Origin: Candidatus Margulisiibacteriota bacterium
GTDB taxonomy: Bacteria > Margulisbacteria > WOR-1 > XYC2-FULL-46-14 > JAHJBW01
Assembly (NCBI GenBank): GCA_018813405.1
Contig: JAHJBW010000227.1
Coordinates: 1-9,406 of the forward strand
Direction of reading: 5' to 3'
DNA length: 9,406 nucleotides
The translations under genes and the position numbers were made by a program. The notes under the pieces are model-generated. The model had not been told where the DNA came from. It did no database searches and saw only the letters and a list, made by a program, of their open reading frames with translations. Shown piece by piece: positions 1-6,481 of the stretch. The stretch's first letter is position 1. Each line of letters opens with the position of its first letter.

Positions 1-283
1 CAACAGTCACTCTTAAACGATAAGGAGCGTCAAATGCCAGATTAAGAGACGCTTGCTTTCCCAGCAGAATATTTACAAAACCGTCGGCAGGGACCAAATA
101 ATCAGTATATTTCTCTGACCAGAGTATAGCGCCTTTGCTGTCAATAATGTCAAATGTAAGCGTGGTCTTTTGGTTGCTCCGCCCGTCGATCTTGGCTTGA
201 AAACTAATAAATTCGGGTATCGCCGCGAATACAGGCAAGGCGACCGCCGCTATCAACAATACAGCCAGAATATACTTTTTCAT
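1..283 (-). CDS. Secreted surface-fibre-type protein, N-terminal part (runs off the left edge)
   Basis: The frame opens at an ATG (281-283) and stays open for 94 codons to the window edge, so only the N-terminus is visible. Residues 1-20 form a signal peptide (Lys-Lys, a hydrophobic core of Leu, Ile, Ala and Val, then a VFA cleavage site). The mature part begins IPEFISFQAKIDGRSNQ and continues with a short beta-rich domain containing LWSEKY, DGFVNILLGKQ and PYRLRVTV. This resembles the N-terminal domain of many uncharacterised secreted or tail-fibre-like bacterial proteins (pattern: product with lW, then nGlfsv.LG, then a later PYA motif). It is a close paralogue of the gene starting at 7908: 54 of 73 mature residues are identical. 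A GGAGG ribosome site lies 7 nt upstream. It follows the SLH gene on the same strand after about 38 bp and is probably co-transcribed with it. By analogy with its paralogue the missing part should be a long Gly-rich repeat region, but this cannot be seen. The function is unknown. Confidence 0.85.
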   Translation of the reverse strand, partial: MKKYILAVLLIAAVALPVFAAIPEFISFQAKIDGRSNQKTTLTFDIIDSKGAILWSEKYTDYLVPADGFVNILLGKQASLNLAFDAPYRLRVTV

Positions 284-290
284 CGATTTT

Positions 291-295
291 CCTCC
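291..295 (-). promoter_or_regulatory. Ribosome binding site of the left-edge fibre-type gene
   Basis: The minus strand reads GGAGG here, 7 nt before the ATG at 283. This fixes the start and the signal peptide of the partial gene. The site sits in the 38-bp gap after the SLH gene; no terminator hairpin is visible in that gap, which fits read-through. Confidence 0.75.
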
Positions 296-321
296 ACATA
301 AATCTTTAACATTTGACTTCG

Positions 322-2226
322 TCAGTAGGTTTCCCAATTCAACAGATCATTATTAATAAGGTCCTGGACATATTTAGTGCGATATAGCATTTCAACCGCT
401 TCCGCGCGAGTTAGCTTCCTGTTAGGATCGAACATCTTATTCTCAAGGTATTTTAATATCCCGGCCTTGCTGGCGCCAGAAATTATCCTGGCGGCCCAGT
501 GTGAATCATCAATGTCAGGGAATTGGTCCATATAAGGTATTTCAGGTACTCCTGTAAATCTTGCTATCATGGCCAGACCTTCCGCGCGGGTAATGTTGGC
601 TTTTGGCCTGAAGGTTTTGTCCGGATATCCTTTTACCACGCCCAGGCGAGCGCACCTTATAATGTAGGGAGCCGCCCAATGTTTGATAGTCACATCTTTG
701 AACAAGCTTGAACGGGCTTCCCCGCTCAGATTGAGCGTCCTTGAAAGCACCGCGGCAAGCTCGGCACGAGTAATGTTGCCATCGGGCTTAAAGGTGCCGT
801 CGGGATAGCCGGTAATTATACCCAGGGTCCCGATATAGCTTATCTGGTCAGATGCCCAGAAGTTAGACGGCACATCAGGGAAGGTAAGCAGGCGGCACTG
901 CCTGACATAGTCTGTCTCAAGCAGGTTCTTTCGCACGTCAAATGCTTCGGCAGTGGTCTTGTTCTTGGCAATGTCCAGCATGACGGTCTTTTCAAAAGAG
1001 CCGTCTTTCTTGAGCGGGACAAACGCGTTATTAATGGCAACATATCTTACAAGAATATCGGTTTCACCTTTAAAGAGCTGTTCTGCTTCTCTTGTAATAG
1101 TAGCGTCTTTGGGCTGTAGTATCGTCATGTAATTGGGAGCCGCATGTTCCCATGGTATGCCATAGGTAAGGGAAAAGAACGAGTTGGTTATGCCAGGCGC
1201 GCCGGCAAACTCATGATAGCCGTAATCAAATCTAAAGTCCCTGTAGGCCAGGCTTACGCCAGCGGTCAGATTGCTTACCGTGGTAATGCTCCCACTCTCG
1301 TCTTCCGTCGCGTCCTGGTCAAGGCCGGCCCTGATAGTGATAAGGTTAAGGGGTGTCCACTCAACTCCCATATGATATATATATGGATAGCTGGCCCGGG
1401 TAGGGTAGGTGTCAAGATCAAAGAGCAGGGTGACCTTTTGGTCCATGAACTGGAAGAACGACCTTCCCTTGTCTCCCAGTACATTGAAAGCGCCGCCTGC
1501 CTGCATTTGCATGGGGAAGCTTTCATCATGCCCGCTGCCGTATGATAATTTGCCGCCCACAGAGGCGGGAAGGGTGTTTTCCAGAACAAATCCAAAGGAC
1601 ATGATATCGTTTAAAATGTATTTAAGGCCCAGGTCCAATTCGTAGCCGGACCCGTCCGCTCCGCTGATGCTGGCCCCGGAAACGCCGGTAGAAAAGAACT
1701 TTAAATTAGTGCCGAACTCAAAATTGTTAAGGAACCCAAAGCGCTTGAGGGCGTTCACATAGGGCAGTTCCATCAGCTTTGCCATGCGGTTGGCGTACGA
1801 GACAACAAAGACGTTGTTGAAATAGCTCATGGGCGTCAAGGAATAATTGAATTCGTAAATGGGGTCGGGAGTGTCCTCGGTCCCGGAGACCACCTGGCTG
1901 GCAAATGCGTTGCCGATGGAAGACCCCGCGAAGGCAATGCCCACCTGACCGAAATTGGTGGGATAAACGCCGGAAAGCGTGACATAGTTGAACTCTTCAA
2001 GTATCTTGCCTGTCATTGATGTAACCTGCCAGCGGGAAATATCGGCCAGGCCGGCAGGGTTCATGAAAATGGCGTTAACGTCGTCGGAAAGCCCAATGAA
2101 AGCTTTACCCATGCCCAACACCCTGGCTCCCTGAGAGATGCGCGTAGGGTCGGGCGCAACGGTTGTCGCACTACATATCGTACCTGCCAGGACCAGCAGT
2201 AAACAACAGTAGAGAACTTTTTTCAT
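322..2226 (-). CDS. PorV/UPF0164-like outer-membrane protein with an Ig-like domain and three C-terminal SLH domains
   Basis: This is probably an outer-membrane protein anchored to the cell wall. Numbering is from a TTG start at 2235 (637 aa); the ATG at 2226 (634 aa) is preferred because it gives a standard MKK signal peptide. A weak AGGA at 2243-2240 lies 4 nt from the TTG and 13 nt from the ATG, so it does not settle the choice. Residues 1-23 are the signal peptide. Residues 34-360 resemble the PorV/UPF0164 beta-barrel family: GARVLGMGKAFIGLSDD followed by NAIFMNPAGLA is the usual N-terminal signature. Residues about 370-450 contain a small Ig-like domain of the glucodextranase-B/Big type (INNAFVPLKKDGSFEKTVML). 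Three SLH repeats follow at about 452-500, 512-560 and 572-618, each with F-x-D near the start, HW or FW, and a TRAE motif (ITRAEL, ITRAEG, LTRAEA). SLH domains bind pyruvylated wall polysaccharide or peptidoglycan in known systems. Barrel plus SLH suggests outer membrane to wall tethering; here the SLH set is C-terminal, unlike OmpM, where it is N-terminal. Any role in secretion is unproven. Confidence 0.87.
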   Translation of the reverse strand: MKKVLYCCLLLVLAGTICSATTVAPDPTRISQGARVLGMGKAFIGLSDDVNAIFMNPAGLADISRWQVTSMTGKILEEFNYVTLSGVYPTNFGQVGIAFAGSSIGNAFASQVVSGTEDTPDPIYEFNYSLTPMSYFNNVFVVSYANRMAKLMELPYVNALKRFGFLNNFEFGTNLKFFSTGVSGASISGADGSGYELDLGLKYILNDIMSFGFVLENTLPASVGGKLSYGSGHDESFPMQMQAGGAFNVLGDKGRSFFQFMDQKVTLLFDLDTYPTRASYPYIYHMGVEWTPLNLITIRAGLDQDATEDESGSITTVSNLTAGVSLAYRDFRFDYGYHEFAGAPGITNSFFSLTYGIPWEHAAPNYMTILQPKDATITREAEQLFKGETDILVRYVAINNAFVPLKKDGSFEKTVMLDIAKNKTTAEAFDVRKNLLETDYVRQCRLLTFPDVPSNFWASDQISYIGTLGIITGYPDGTFKPDGNITRAELAAVLSRTLNLSGEARSSLFKDVTIKHWAAPYIIRCARLGVVKGYPDKTFRPKANITRAEGLAMIARFTGVPEIPYMDQFPDIDDSHWAARIISGASKAGILKYLENKMFDPNRKLTRAEAVEMLYRTKYVQDLINNDLLNWETY

Positions 2227-2276
2227 TTTGTTCAATTTATCCTATCTTTTTGTTTTTGTCAAACGAAAAATGAATA

Positions 2277-4565
2277 TCAGTTAAAAACAGACATGATCCC
2301 TGTATCAATGACCCTGGTACCGCTCTTGATCACCATAAGCTTGTTGCCGTTGGCAAACCGGCGCAATCTGGCGGCGGGAAACAATAGTTTGTTCCTGCCC
2401 ACTTTTAAGGTGCGTGTGATCGTGATCGGTTCCATCGCGATATTATAAGTTGTGATCGTGATCGGTATTTCTGTGCCTCCGTCATTTTCTACCATAAAAG
2501 GCAGGTCTCCGTCGCCGTTGCGCCAGTACCTTCCATTGCGGTAGCCAAATATCACGCGCCGCCTTAAGGCCCTTGCAACGGCAGTGGCGCTGGGGACCTT
2601 GATGAATGCGGTGTAAAGAGAGGGTGATTTGGAAATGTTCTGGCCGTACAGGATGATCCTGGACAGTCCGGCAGGAATATCTTCCTGGAATTTATAGGAG
2701 ATGTATCCTTTTGTGGTAATGGTCGTTCCACCCGCTGACGCGGTTTCCTGAGTTACCCAACTGCTAACAGGAATATCTATATAGGTCGTGTCGGCTGATA
2801 TCGCGGTGCCAACAGGTATAATGAACAATTTAAAAAGAGTTATATCTATTCCGGCAGTGTCTTCCACTGTAGCCAGCAGGGTTGGCTTTCTTGTCAGAAT
2901 GAACCTGTTGTCCTCACTGTTCCAGGTTGCCTGATATATCCTTCCGTCAAAGCCCACGTCTGAAAATGTCGGCCCGCCGGTATTGACAACAACTTCCACC
3001 GCGTTTGACTTTGCGGCGACCCCGCCGTCGGGGTTGGTTACCGAGACGGTTTTTAATCCTGTGGCGGCATCTGAAGCAACATGCAGGGCCACATGAAGCT
3101 TGGTTTCGCTCACGCGAAGGACCCTGAGCACGGTAATGCCGTCCCCGAAGCTGATAAGGTCGCGGGTAAATCCTGTCCCAAAGCCGGTGCCTTCAACAGT
3201 GACAGGGTTGGTGGCCAGTGTCGCGGTATAGCCCCGTTCCAGGACGGTTTGTCCCAGGCTGGTGATGGTTGGCAGGGCAGAAATAGTTAAGGCTTCAGAA
3301 GTAACTATTCCTACGTCCCAGTTTTGCACGGTGACCTCCCTGGATCCGGTGGCCGCGCTGGAAGCAACTGTTACATTAAGCCTGATCTGTGTGGGATTTT
3401 CCCAGACCGTCTCATTTACAGTAATGCCCGTTCCCGCGATGGAGACTGTGGGATTTTTCAGGAATATCCCGCCTTTTATCAATATGTCCCCGCTAAATCC
3501 TACCGGAACAGACGATTGCGAGGGTCTTTCCCTTTGAACAATGGCGGTAATGGCAGGATCGACCACCCGTTTCAGCAGAATGCCGGAGCTTGAAGCTCCG
3601 CCAACGAACCAGCCGTTTTCGTCGTCCGAAAAATCGCCGTCGTTTATTCGAGAGCTGGCCACGGAAGAGGACCAGGCCTCGGTTACGGTCGAACCCGCGT
3701 CGCTTATGTCCGAGATAGAAGCGACAGCGCTGGTGTTTTTGCCCCACAACTGGCCGGTAGTGTTATCCTTTAATCTCACGCCGTTGTATTCGACATTGGC
3801 GCTGGTGCTGGTGTTTACCGCGGTCCAGGTGGTGCCGCCATCGGAGGTGGTCTGTAAAGAGGCTTTGCCTCCGCCGTAGTTTGTTACCCAGGAGCGGTAC
3901 CTGCCGCGGGTCGTGAGCCCCTGGACATCCCCGCTTGTATCTGACAGCGTTTGTGTTGACCAGTTACTGCCGCCGTCGCTGGTCTTGGAAATGTATCCGC
4001 TGTCGCCAACGACCCATCCGACGGAAGTATTGGCCCACCTCATTTTCCTGCAGCCGGTGGTAATAGAGGAAACCCCTTCCCAGTTGGCGCCGCCATCGGT
4101 GGACTTATACAGCCCGGGCCGGCCAACGGCATAGTTTTTATTGGTTACGAAGATCGTGTTTGAGTCCCTGACCCTGACATTCCTTATATCCCCGCTTACC
4201 AGCGTCCTGGCCACAGACCACGTTGTGCCCCCATCCGTGGTCTTGAATATCCTTGAAAGGGTCGTTTGATATTTTCCTACAATAAAGCCGACCTTGTCGT
4301 TAACAAAGCGAACACTGTAGAGCCGCCAGTTGGCCGCGTCGGAAAAACCCAGATCGACATAAGTGAAATTTTGCCCGTCGGTCGATCTTGCCACAGTGCC
4401 GCCGTCCCCGACTATCCAGATGTTCGAAGAGTCAATGACATGCACGTCCTCTATTTCTTTGTTCTGCATTTCTGTGGGGAGGGTTAGTTCTGTATAGCGT
4501 GTTCCGGCAAAGCAAAACCCCGATGCGATAAGTAAAATAAAAAAACACAACGACAAACGTTTCAT
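2277..4565 (-). CDS. Secreted Asp-box beta-propeller (Ycf48/BNR-like) protein with IPT/TIG-like domains
   Basis: A 762-aa exported protein of unknown function. The start is taken at the ATG at 4565 because it gives a clean signal peptide (residues 1-20, MKRLSLCFFILL to CFA) with a GGGGGA ribosome site 5 nt upstream; the frame stays open upstream to 4661, but that adds 32 residues ahead of the signal peptide. Residues about 25-335 are a propeller of the Ycf48/BNR type, with Asp-box motifs at 61-67 (STDGQNF), 109-116 (TTDGGTTW), 155-162 (STDGGANW), 195-202 (TSDGGSNW) and 239-247 (TTSDGGTTW), and decayed copies after that. Residues about 355-430 and 433-527 resemble IPT/TIG Ig-like domains, each with an AATG-(S/L)-(R/K)-x-V-(T/S)-V motif and the second with TNPDGG. 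Residues 530-762 are beta-rich and basic (ALRRRVIFGYRNGRYWRNG), ending in a possible FlgD-like or anchoring Ig domain around 690-762. Asp-box propellers occur in sialidases, Ycf48 and many exoproteins; no catalytic set is evident. It is the first gene of the leftward arm, 41-50 bp before the SLH gene, so it may be displayed or exported together with it. Confidence 0.87.
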   Translation of the reverse strand: MKRLSLCFFILLIASGFCFAGTRYTELTLPTEMQNKEIEDVHVIDSSNIWIVGDGGTVARSTDGQNFTYVDLGFSDAANWRLYSVRFVNDKVGFIVGKYQTTLSRIFKTTDGGTTWSVARTLVSGDIRNVRVRDSNTIFVTNKNYAVGRPGLYKSTDGGANWEGVSSITTGCRKMRWANTSVGWVVGDSGYISKTSDGGSNWSTQTLSDTSGDVQGLTTRGRYRSWVTNYGGGKASLQTTSDGGTTWTAVNTSTSANVEYNGVRLKDNTTGQLWGKNTSAVASISDISDAGSTVTEAWSSSVASSRINDGDFSDDENGWFVGGASSSGILLKRVVDPAITAIVQRERPSQSSVPVGFSGDILIKGGIFLKNPTVSIAGTGITVNETVWENPTQIRLNVTVASSAATGSREVTVQNWDVGIVTSEALTISALPTITSLGQTVLERGYTATLATNPVTVEGTGFGTGFTRDLISFGDGITVLRVLRVSETKLHVALHVASDAATGLKTVSVTNPDGGVAAKSNAVEVVVNTGGPTFSDVGFDGRIYQATWNSEDNRFILTRKPTLLATVEDTAGIDITLFKLFIIPVGTAISADTTYIDIPVSSWVTQETASAGGTTITTKGYISYKFQEDIPAGLSRIILYGQNISKSPSLYTAFIKVPSATAVARALRRRVIFGYRNGRYWRNGDGDLPFMVENDGGTEIPITITTYNIAMEPITITRTLKVGRNKLLFPAARLRRFANGNKLMVIKSGTRVIDTGIMSVFN
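2415..2466. repeat. Two 16-bp perfect direct repeats in the propeller-protein gene
   Basis: TGTGATCGTGATCGGT occurs at 2415-2430 and again at 2451-2466, 36 bp apart. Both lie in frame in the minus-strand gene and encode PITIT(T/R) on two neighbouring strands of the C-terminal domain (about residues 701-718). The internal ATCACGATC-type periodicity reflects alternating Ile-Thr codons. This is most likely a small tandem beta-strand duplication rather than a regulatory site. Confidence 0.6.
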
Positions 4566-4587
4566 TGTTTTCCCCCGATGAAATTTT

Positions 4588-4622
4588 ATTATATAATTTA
4601 TCTTATTCTGACCAAAAGTCAA
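4588..4622 (-). promoter_or_regulatory. Putative promoter of the leftward surface-protein operon
   Basis: On the minus strand a TTGACT at 4622-4617 is followed, after 16 nt, by TAAATT at 4600-4595, a reasonable -35/-10 pair giving a leader of about 23 nt to the ATG at 4565. A perfect TATAAT also lies just downstream at 4593-4588, but it lacks a good -35 and would give a very short leader. The TTGACT overlaps a small dyad, TGAC-N5-GTCA. Assignment is by consensus only. Confidence 0.45.
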
Positions 4623-4640
4623 GCGGATTGTTTTTCTTTG

Positions 4641-4649
4641 TGATATAAT
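4641..4649 (+). promoter_or_regulatory. Extended -10 promoter of the rightward operon
   Basis: TGATATAAT is a perfect extended -10 element (TG-N-TATAAT). No convincing -35 lies 16-18 nt upstream, which is typical of extended -10 promoters. The predicted start of transcription near 4656 leaves a leader of about 27 nt containing the strong ribosome site at 4670-4676. Confidence 0.55.
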
Positions 4650-4669
4650 ATTCTCAAACACCCATTATT

Positions 4670-4676
4670 AAGGAGG
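4670..4676 (+). promoter_or_regulatory. Strong ribosome binding site of the small beta-barrel protein gene
   Basis: AAGGAGG lies 6 nt before the ATG at 4683, a near-perfect Shine-Dalgarno match. It contrasts with the downstream asd, DUF1189-like and methyltransferase genes, which have weak or no sites. Confidence 0.8.
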
Positions 4677-4682
4677 GTATTT

Positions 4683-5447
4683 ATGAAAAAGCTTTTTGGT
4701 TGCATGATGATCGTTTCTTTTGTGCTGGGGCTGGCCGTTGTTTCCCGTGCCGACTGGATCGACGAGAAAAGGGAAAAGCTGACACGCGAGCTGGTAGAAC
4801 TGGAGCGCCTTGAGGCCAAGGCCGATGCCAGGCAAAAAGCTGTCATGAGAAAGAAGATCGCTGTAATGAAGGCCAGGATAGCAAAGTTCAATTCCGAGTA
4901 TCCTGCCGCGGCGGCCGCTCCTGCCAGGCCCATGGCTCCTGCCGCTGCTGTGCCGCCCAGCGCCGCTCCCAAAGCCATCAAGGTGGAGGCTGTGAAAGAG
5001 AAAAGGGCTATTGCCCAGGCGAAGAGAAGGGGAATGGAGATCGGTGTTTCAGCCGGTCTTATAGCTTCCATGCCGGGGGCCTTCCTTGAAATGCAAAACA
5101 ATTTCCCGTTCGGTGAGCTGAAGTATGGTGTTGGTTATGCCCAGGGTGATGATTCCGAAGGCACCACCAGAAAACACGCGCTGGTATTTTTGAGCATGGC
5201 CAGGCGCTTTACTCCGGCCAATTTCCAGGGTGTCAGGCCATATTGGGCCATTGGTTTGAATTATAACGCTTATACTTCCGGACAAAAATCCGGCTCTCTC
5301 GGGTATCAGGCCAACCTTGGGTTTGAAAGCGATCTTTCTCCGACCAGCGCAGTTTATCTTGATCTGGGCTACGGTGTGGTCAGGACAGGGTTCAGCCCTG
5401 ATTTCAATGGCGTGAACGCGCAGATCGGTTATCGAGCGATACTGTAA
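4683..5447 (+). CDS. Small exported protein: coiled coil, Ala/Pro linker, C-terminal beta-barrel-like domain
   Basis: 254 aa, with no named family recognised. Residues 1-23 are a signal peptide (MKKLFGCMMIVSF, cleaved near SRA-DW). Residues 25-72 are highly charged and helical (EKREKLTRELVELERLEAKAD and on), with heptad-like Leu spacing typical of a periplasmic coiled coil. Residues 74-98 are an Ala/Pro-rich flexible linker. Residues about 117-254 alternate polar and hydrophobic residues with many Gly and aromatics (GELKYGVGYAQ, YWAIGLNYNAY, AVYLDLGYGVVRTG, VNAQIGYRAIL), the pattern of a small outer-membrane beta-barrel of roughly 8 strands; the closing strand lacks the usual terminal aromatic. 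This suggests an outer-membrane protein with a periplasmic arm that may contact the wall, which is inference. It has its own promoter and strong ribosome site, and ends 8 bp before asd on the same strand, so it is probably co-transcribed with it. Confidence 0.85.
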   Translation: MKKLFGCMMIVSFVLGLAVVSRADWIDEKREKLTRELVELERLEAKADARQKAVMRKKIAVMKARIAKFNSEYPAAAAAPARPMAPAAAVPPSAAPKAIKVEAVKEKRAIAQAKRRGMEIGVSAGLIASMPGAFLEMQNNFPFGELKYGVGYAQGDDSEGTTRKHALVFLSMARRFTPANFQGVRPYWAIGLNYNAYTSGQKSGSLGYQANLGFESDLSPTSAVYLDLGYGVVRTGFSPDFNGVNAQIGYRAIL

Positions 5448-5455
5448 AATAAATT

Positions 5456-6481
5456 ATGTCTGCTAAAAAATATAATGTATGTGTATTAGGCGCCACCGGC
5501 ATGGTAGGCGGGGTCATGATGAAGGTGCTGGAGGAAAGGGATTTTCCTATCGACAAATTCCTTCCTCTGGCATCCTCGCGCACGGCCGGGCAAAAAGTAA
5601 CCTTTAAAGGCAAAGAGTACGAGGTCATTGAGGCCGCGCCCGATGTGTTCGAAGGCATGCGGATCGGCCTCTTCTCGGCCGGGGCAAAGGTTTCCGCGGT
5701 CTTTGCGCCCGAAGCGGCCAAAAGAAAGTGCGTGGTCATAGACAATACCAGCCATTTCCGCATGGAGCCGGATATCCCCCTGGTGGTGCCGGAAGTGAAC
5801 GGACACGCGCTAAAGAAGAACAACGGCATTATTGCCAATCCCAACTGCTCTACGGCCCAGCTTCTCATGGCGCTAAAGCCCATATATGACGAGGTTGGCA
5901 TTGAAAGGCTGGTTATCTCTACCTATCAATCCACCAGCGGGTGGGGCAAGGAAGCAGTGGCTGAAATGTACGAGCAGACCGCGGCTTTGCTCAAGGACCC
6001 CGGGGTTAAGATCGAGCCCAAATACATCTTCAAGCAGATAGCGTTCAATGTTGTGCCGCAGATAGATTCTTTCATGGACAACGGCTATACCAAGGAAGAG
6101 ATGAAGATGGTCAACGAGACCAGGAAGATACTGGAGGACGATTCTATCAGGGTGACGGCTACTACGGTAAGAGTGCCCGTGGCCATAGGGCATTCAGAAT
6201 CAGTGAACATAAAAACGCGGAAAAAGATATCTGTCGCGCGGGTAAGAGAACTGTTATCAAAATTCCCGACGGTCAAGGTGGTCGACGATCCCGCGAAAGG
6301 CCAGTACCCGACCCCCATCGACTGTGTGGGCAGGGACGAAACGCTGGTCGGGCGCATAAGAGAAGATATTTCTCAGGAAAATGGCCTGGAGATGTGGATA
6401 GTTTCGGATAATTTAAGGCGCGGCGCGGCTTTGAACGCGGTTCTTATCGCGGAAAAGATGATAAATGAAGGGCTTCTTTAA
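5456..6481 (+). CDS. asd: Aspartate-semialdehyde dehydrogenase
   Basis: A cytosolic enzyme that reduces L-4-aspartyl phosphate to L-aspartate 4-semialdehyde with NADPH, at the branch point to lysine/diaminopimelate, threonine and methionine. The length (341 aa) is normal for the family. Visible motifs: the dinucleotide-binding loop GATGMVG (12-18), SAGAKVS (74-80), the active-site segment NPNCSTAQ with the catalytic Cys131, YQSTSGWGKEA with the conserved Gln158, the substrate/His motif RVPVAIGHSES with Arg239 and the catalytic His246, and the C-terminal cofactor segment SDNLRRGAALNAVLIAE (317-333). It looks intact and functional. The ATG is 8 bp after the barrel gene and has no visible Shine-Dalgarno site, so translation is probably coupled to that gene. 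Its last 17 nt overlap the start of the DUF1189-like gene. The usual partners lysC, dapA and dapB are not beside it. Confidence 0.96.
   Translation: MSAKKYNVCVLGATGMVGGVMMKVLEERDFPIDKFLPLASSRTAGQKVTFKGKEYEVIEAAPDVFEGMRIGLFSAGAKVSAVFAPEAAKRKCVVIDNTSHFRMEPDIPLVVPEVNGHALKKNNGIIANPNCSTAQLLMALKPIYDEVGIERLVISTYQSTSGWGKEAVAEMYEQTAALLKDPGVKIEPKYIFKQIAFNVVPQIDSFMDNGYTKEEMKMVNETRKILEDDSIRVTATTVRVPVAIGHSESVNIKTRKKISVARVRELLSKFPTVKVVDDPAKGQYPTPIDCVGRDETLVGRIREDISQENGLEMWIVSDNLRRGAALNAVLIAEKMINEGLL

Noticed and set aside
2236..2276. Possible terminator between the propeller and SLH genes (A/T-rich tract with a GTTT/AAAC dyad)
   Set aside because: The possible stem is very short and almost all A/T with no GC-rich arm; it does not look like a rho-independent terminator.
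4566..4661. Upstream extension of the propeller gene by 32 codons
   Set aside because: It would place residues before a clean signal peptide and run through the probable promoter; the ATG at 4565 has a ribosome site.
4619..5101. A 160-codon open frame on the minus strand, opposite the small beta-barrel protein gene and crossing the divergent promoter region
   Set aside because: Its composition (Ala-rich runs, Ser/Thr-rich stretch) mirrors the reverse complement of the Ala/Pro linker and coiled coil, it has no ribosome site, and it overlaps the clear gene and both promoters.
5404..5901. A 165-codon minus-strand open frame over the start of asd
   Set aside because: It is the antisense shadow of a well-conserved asd coding region with intact motifs, and it has no recognisable domain or ribosome site.
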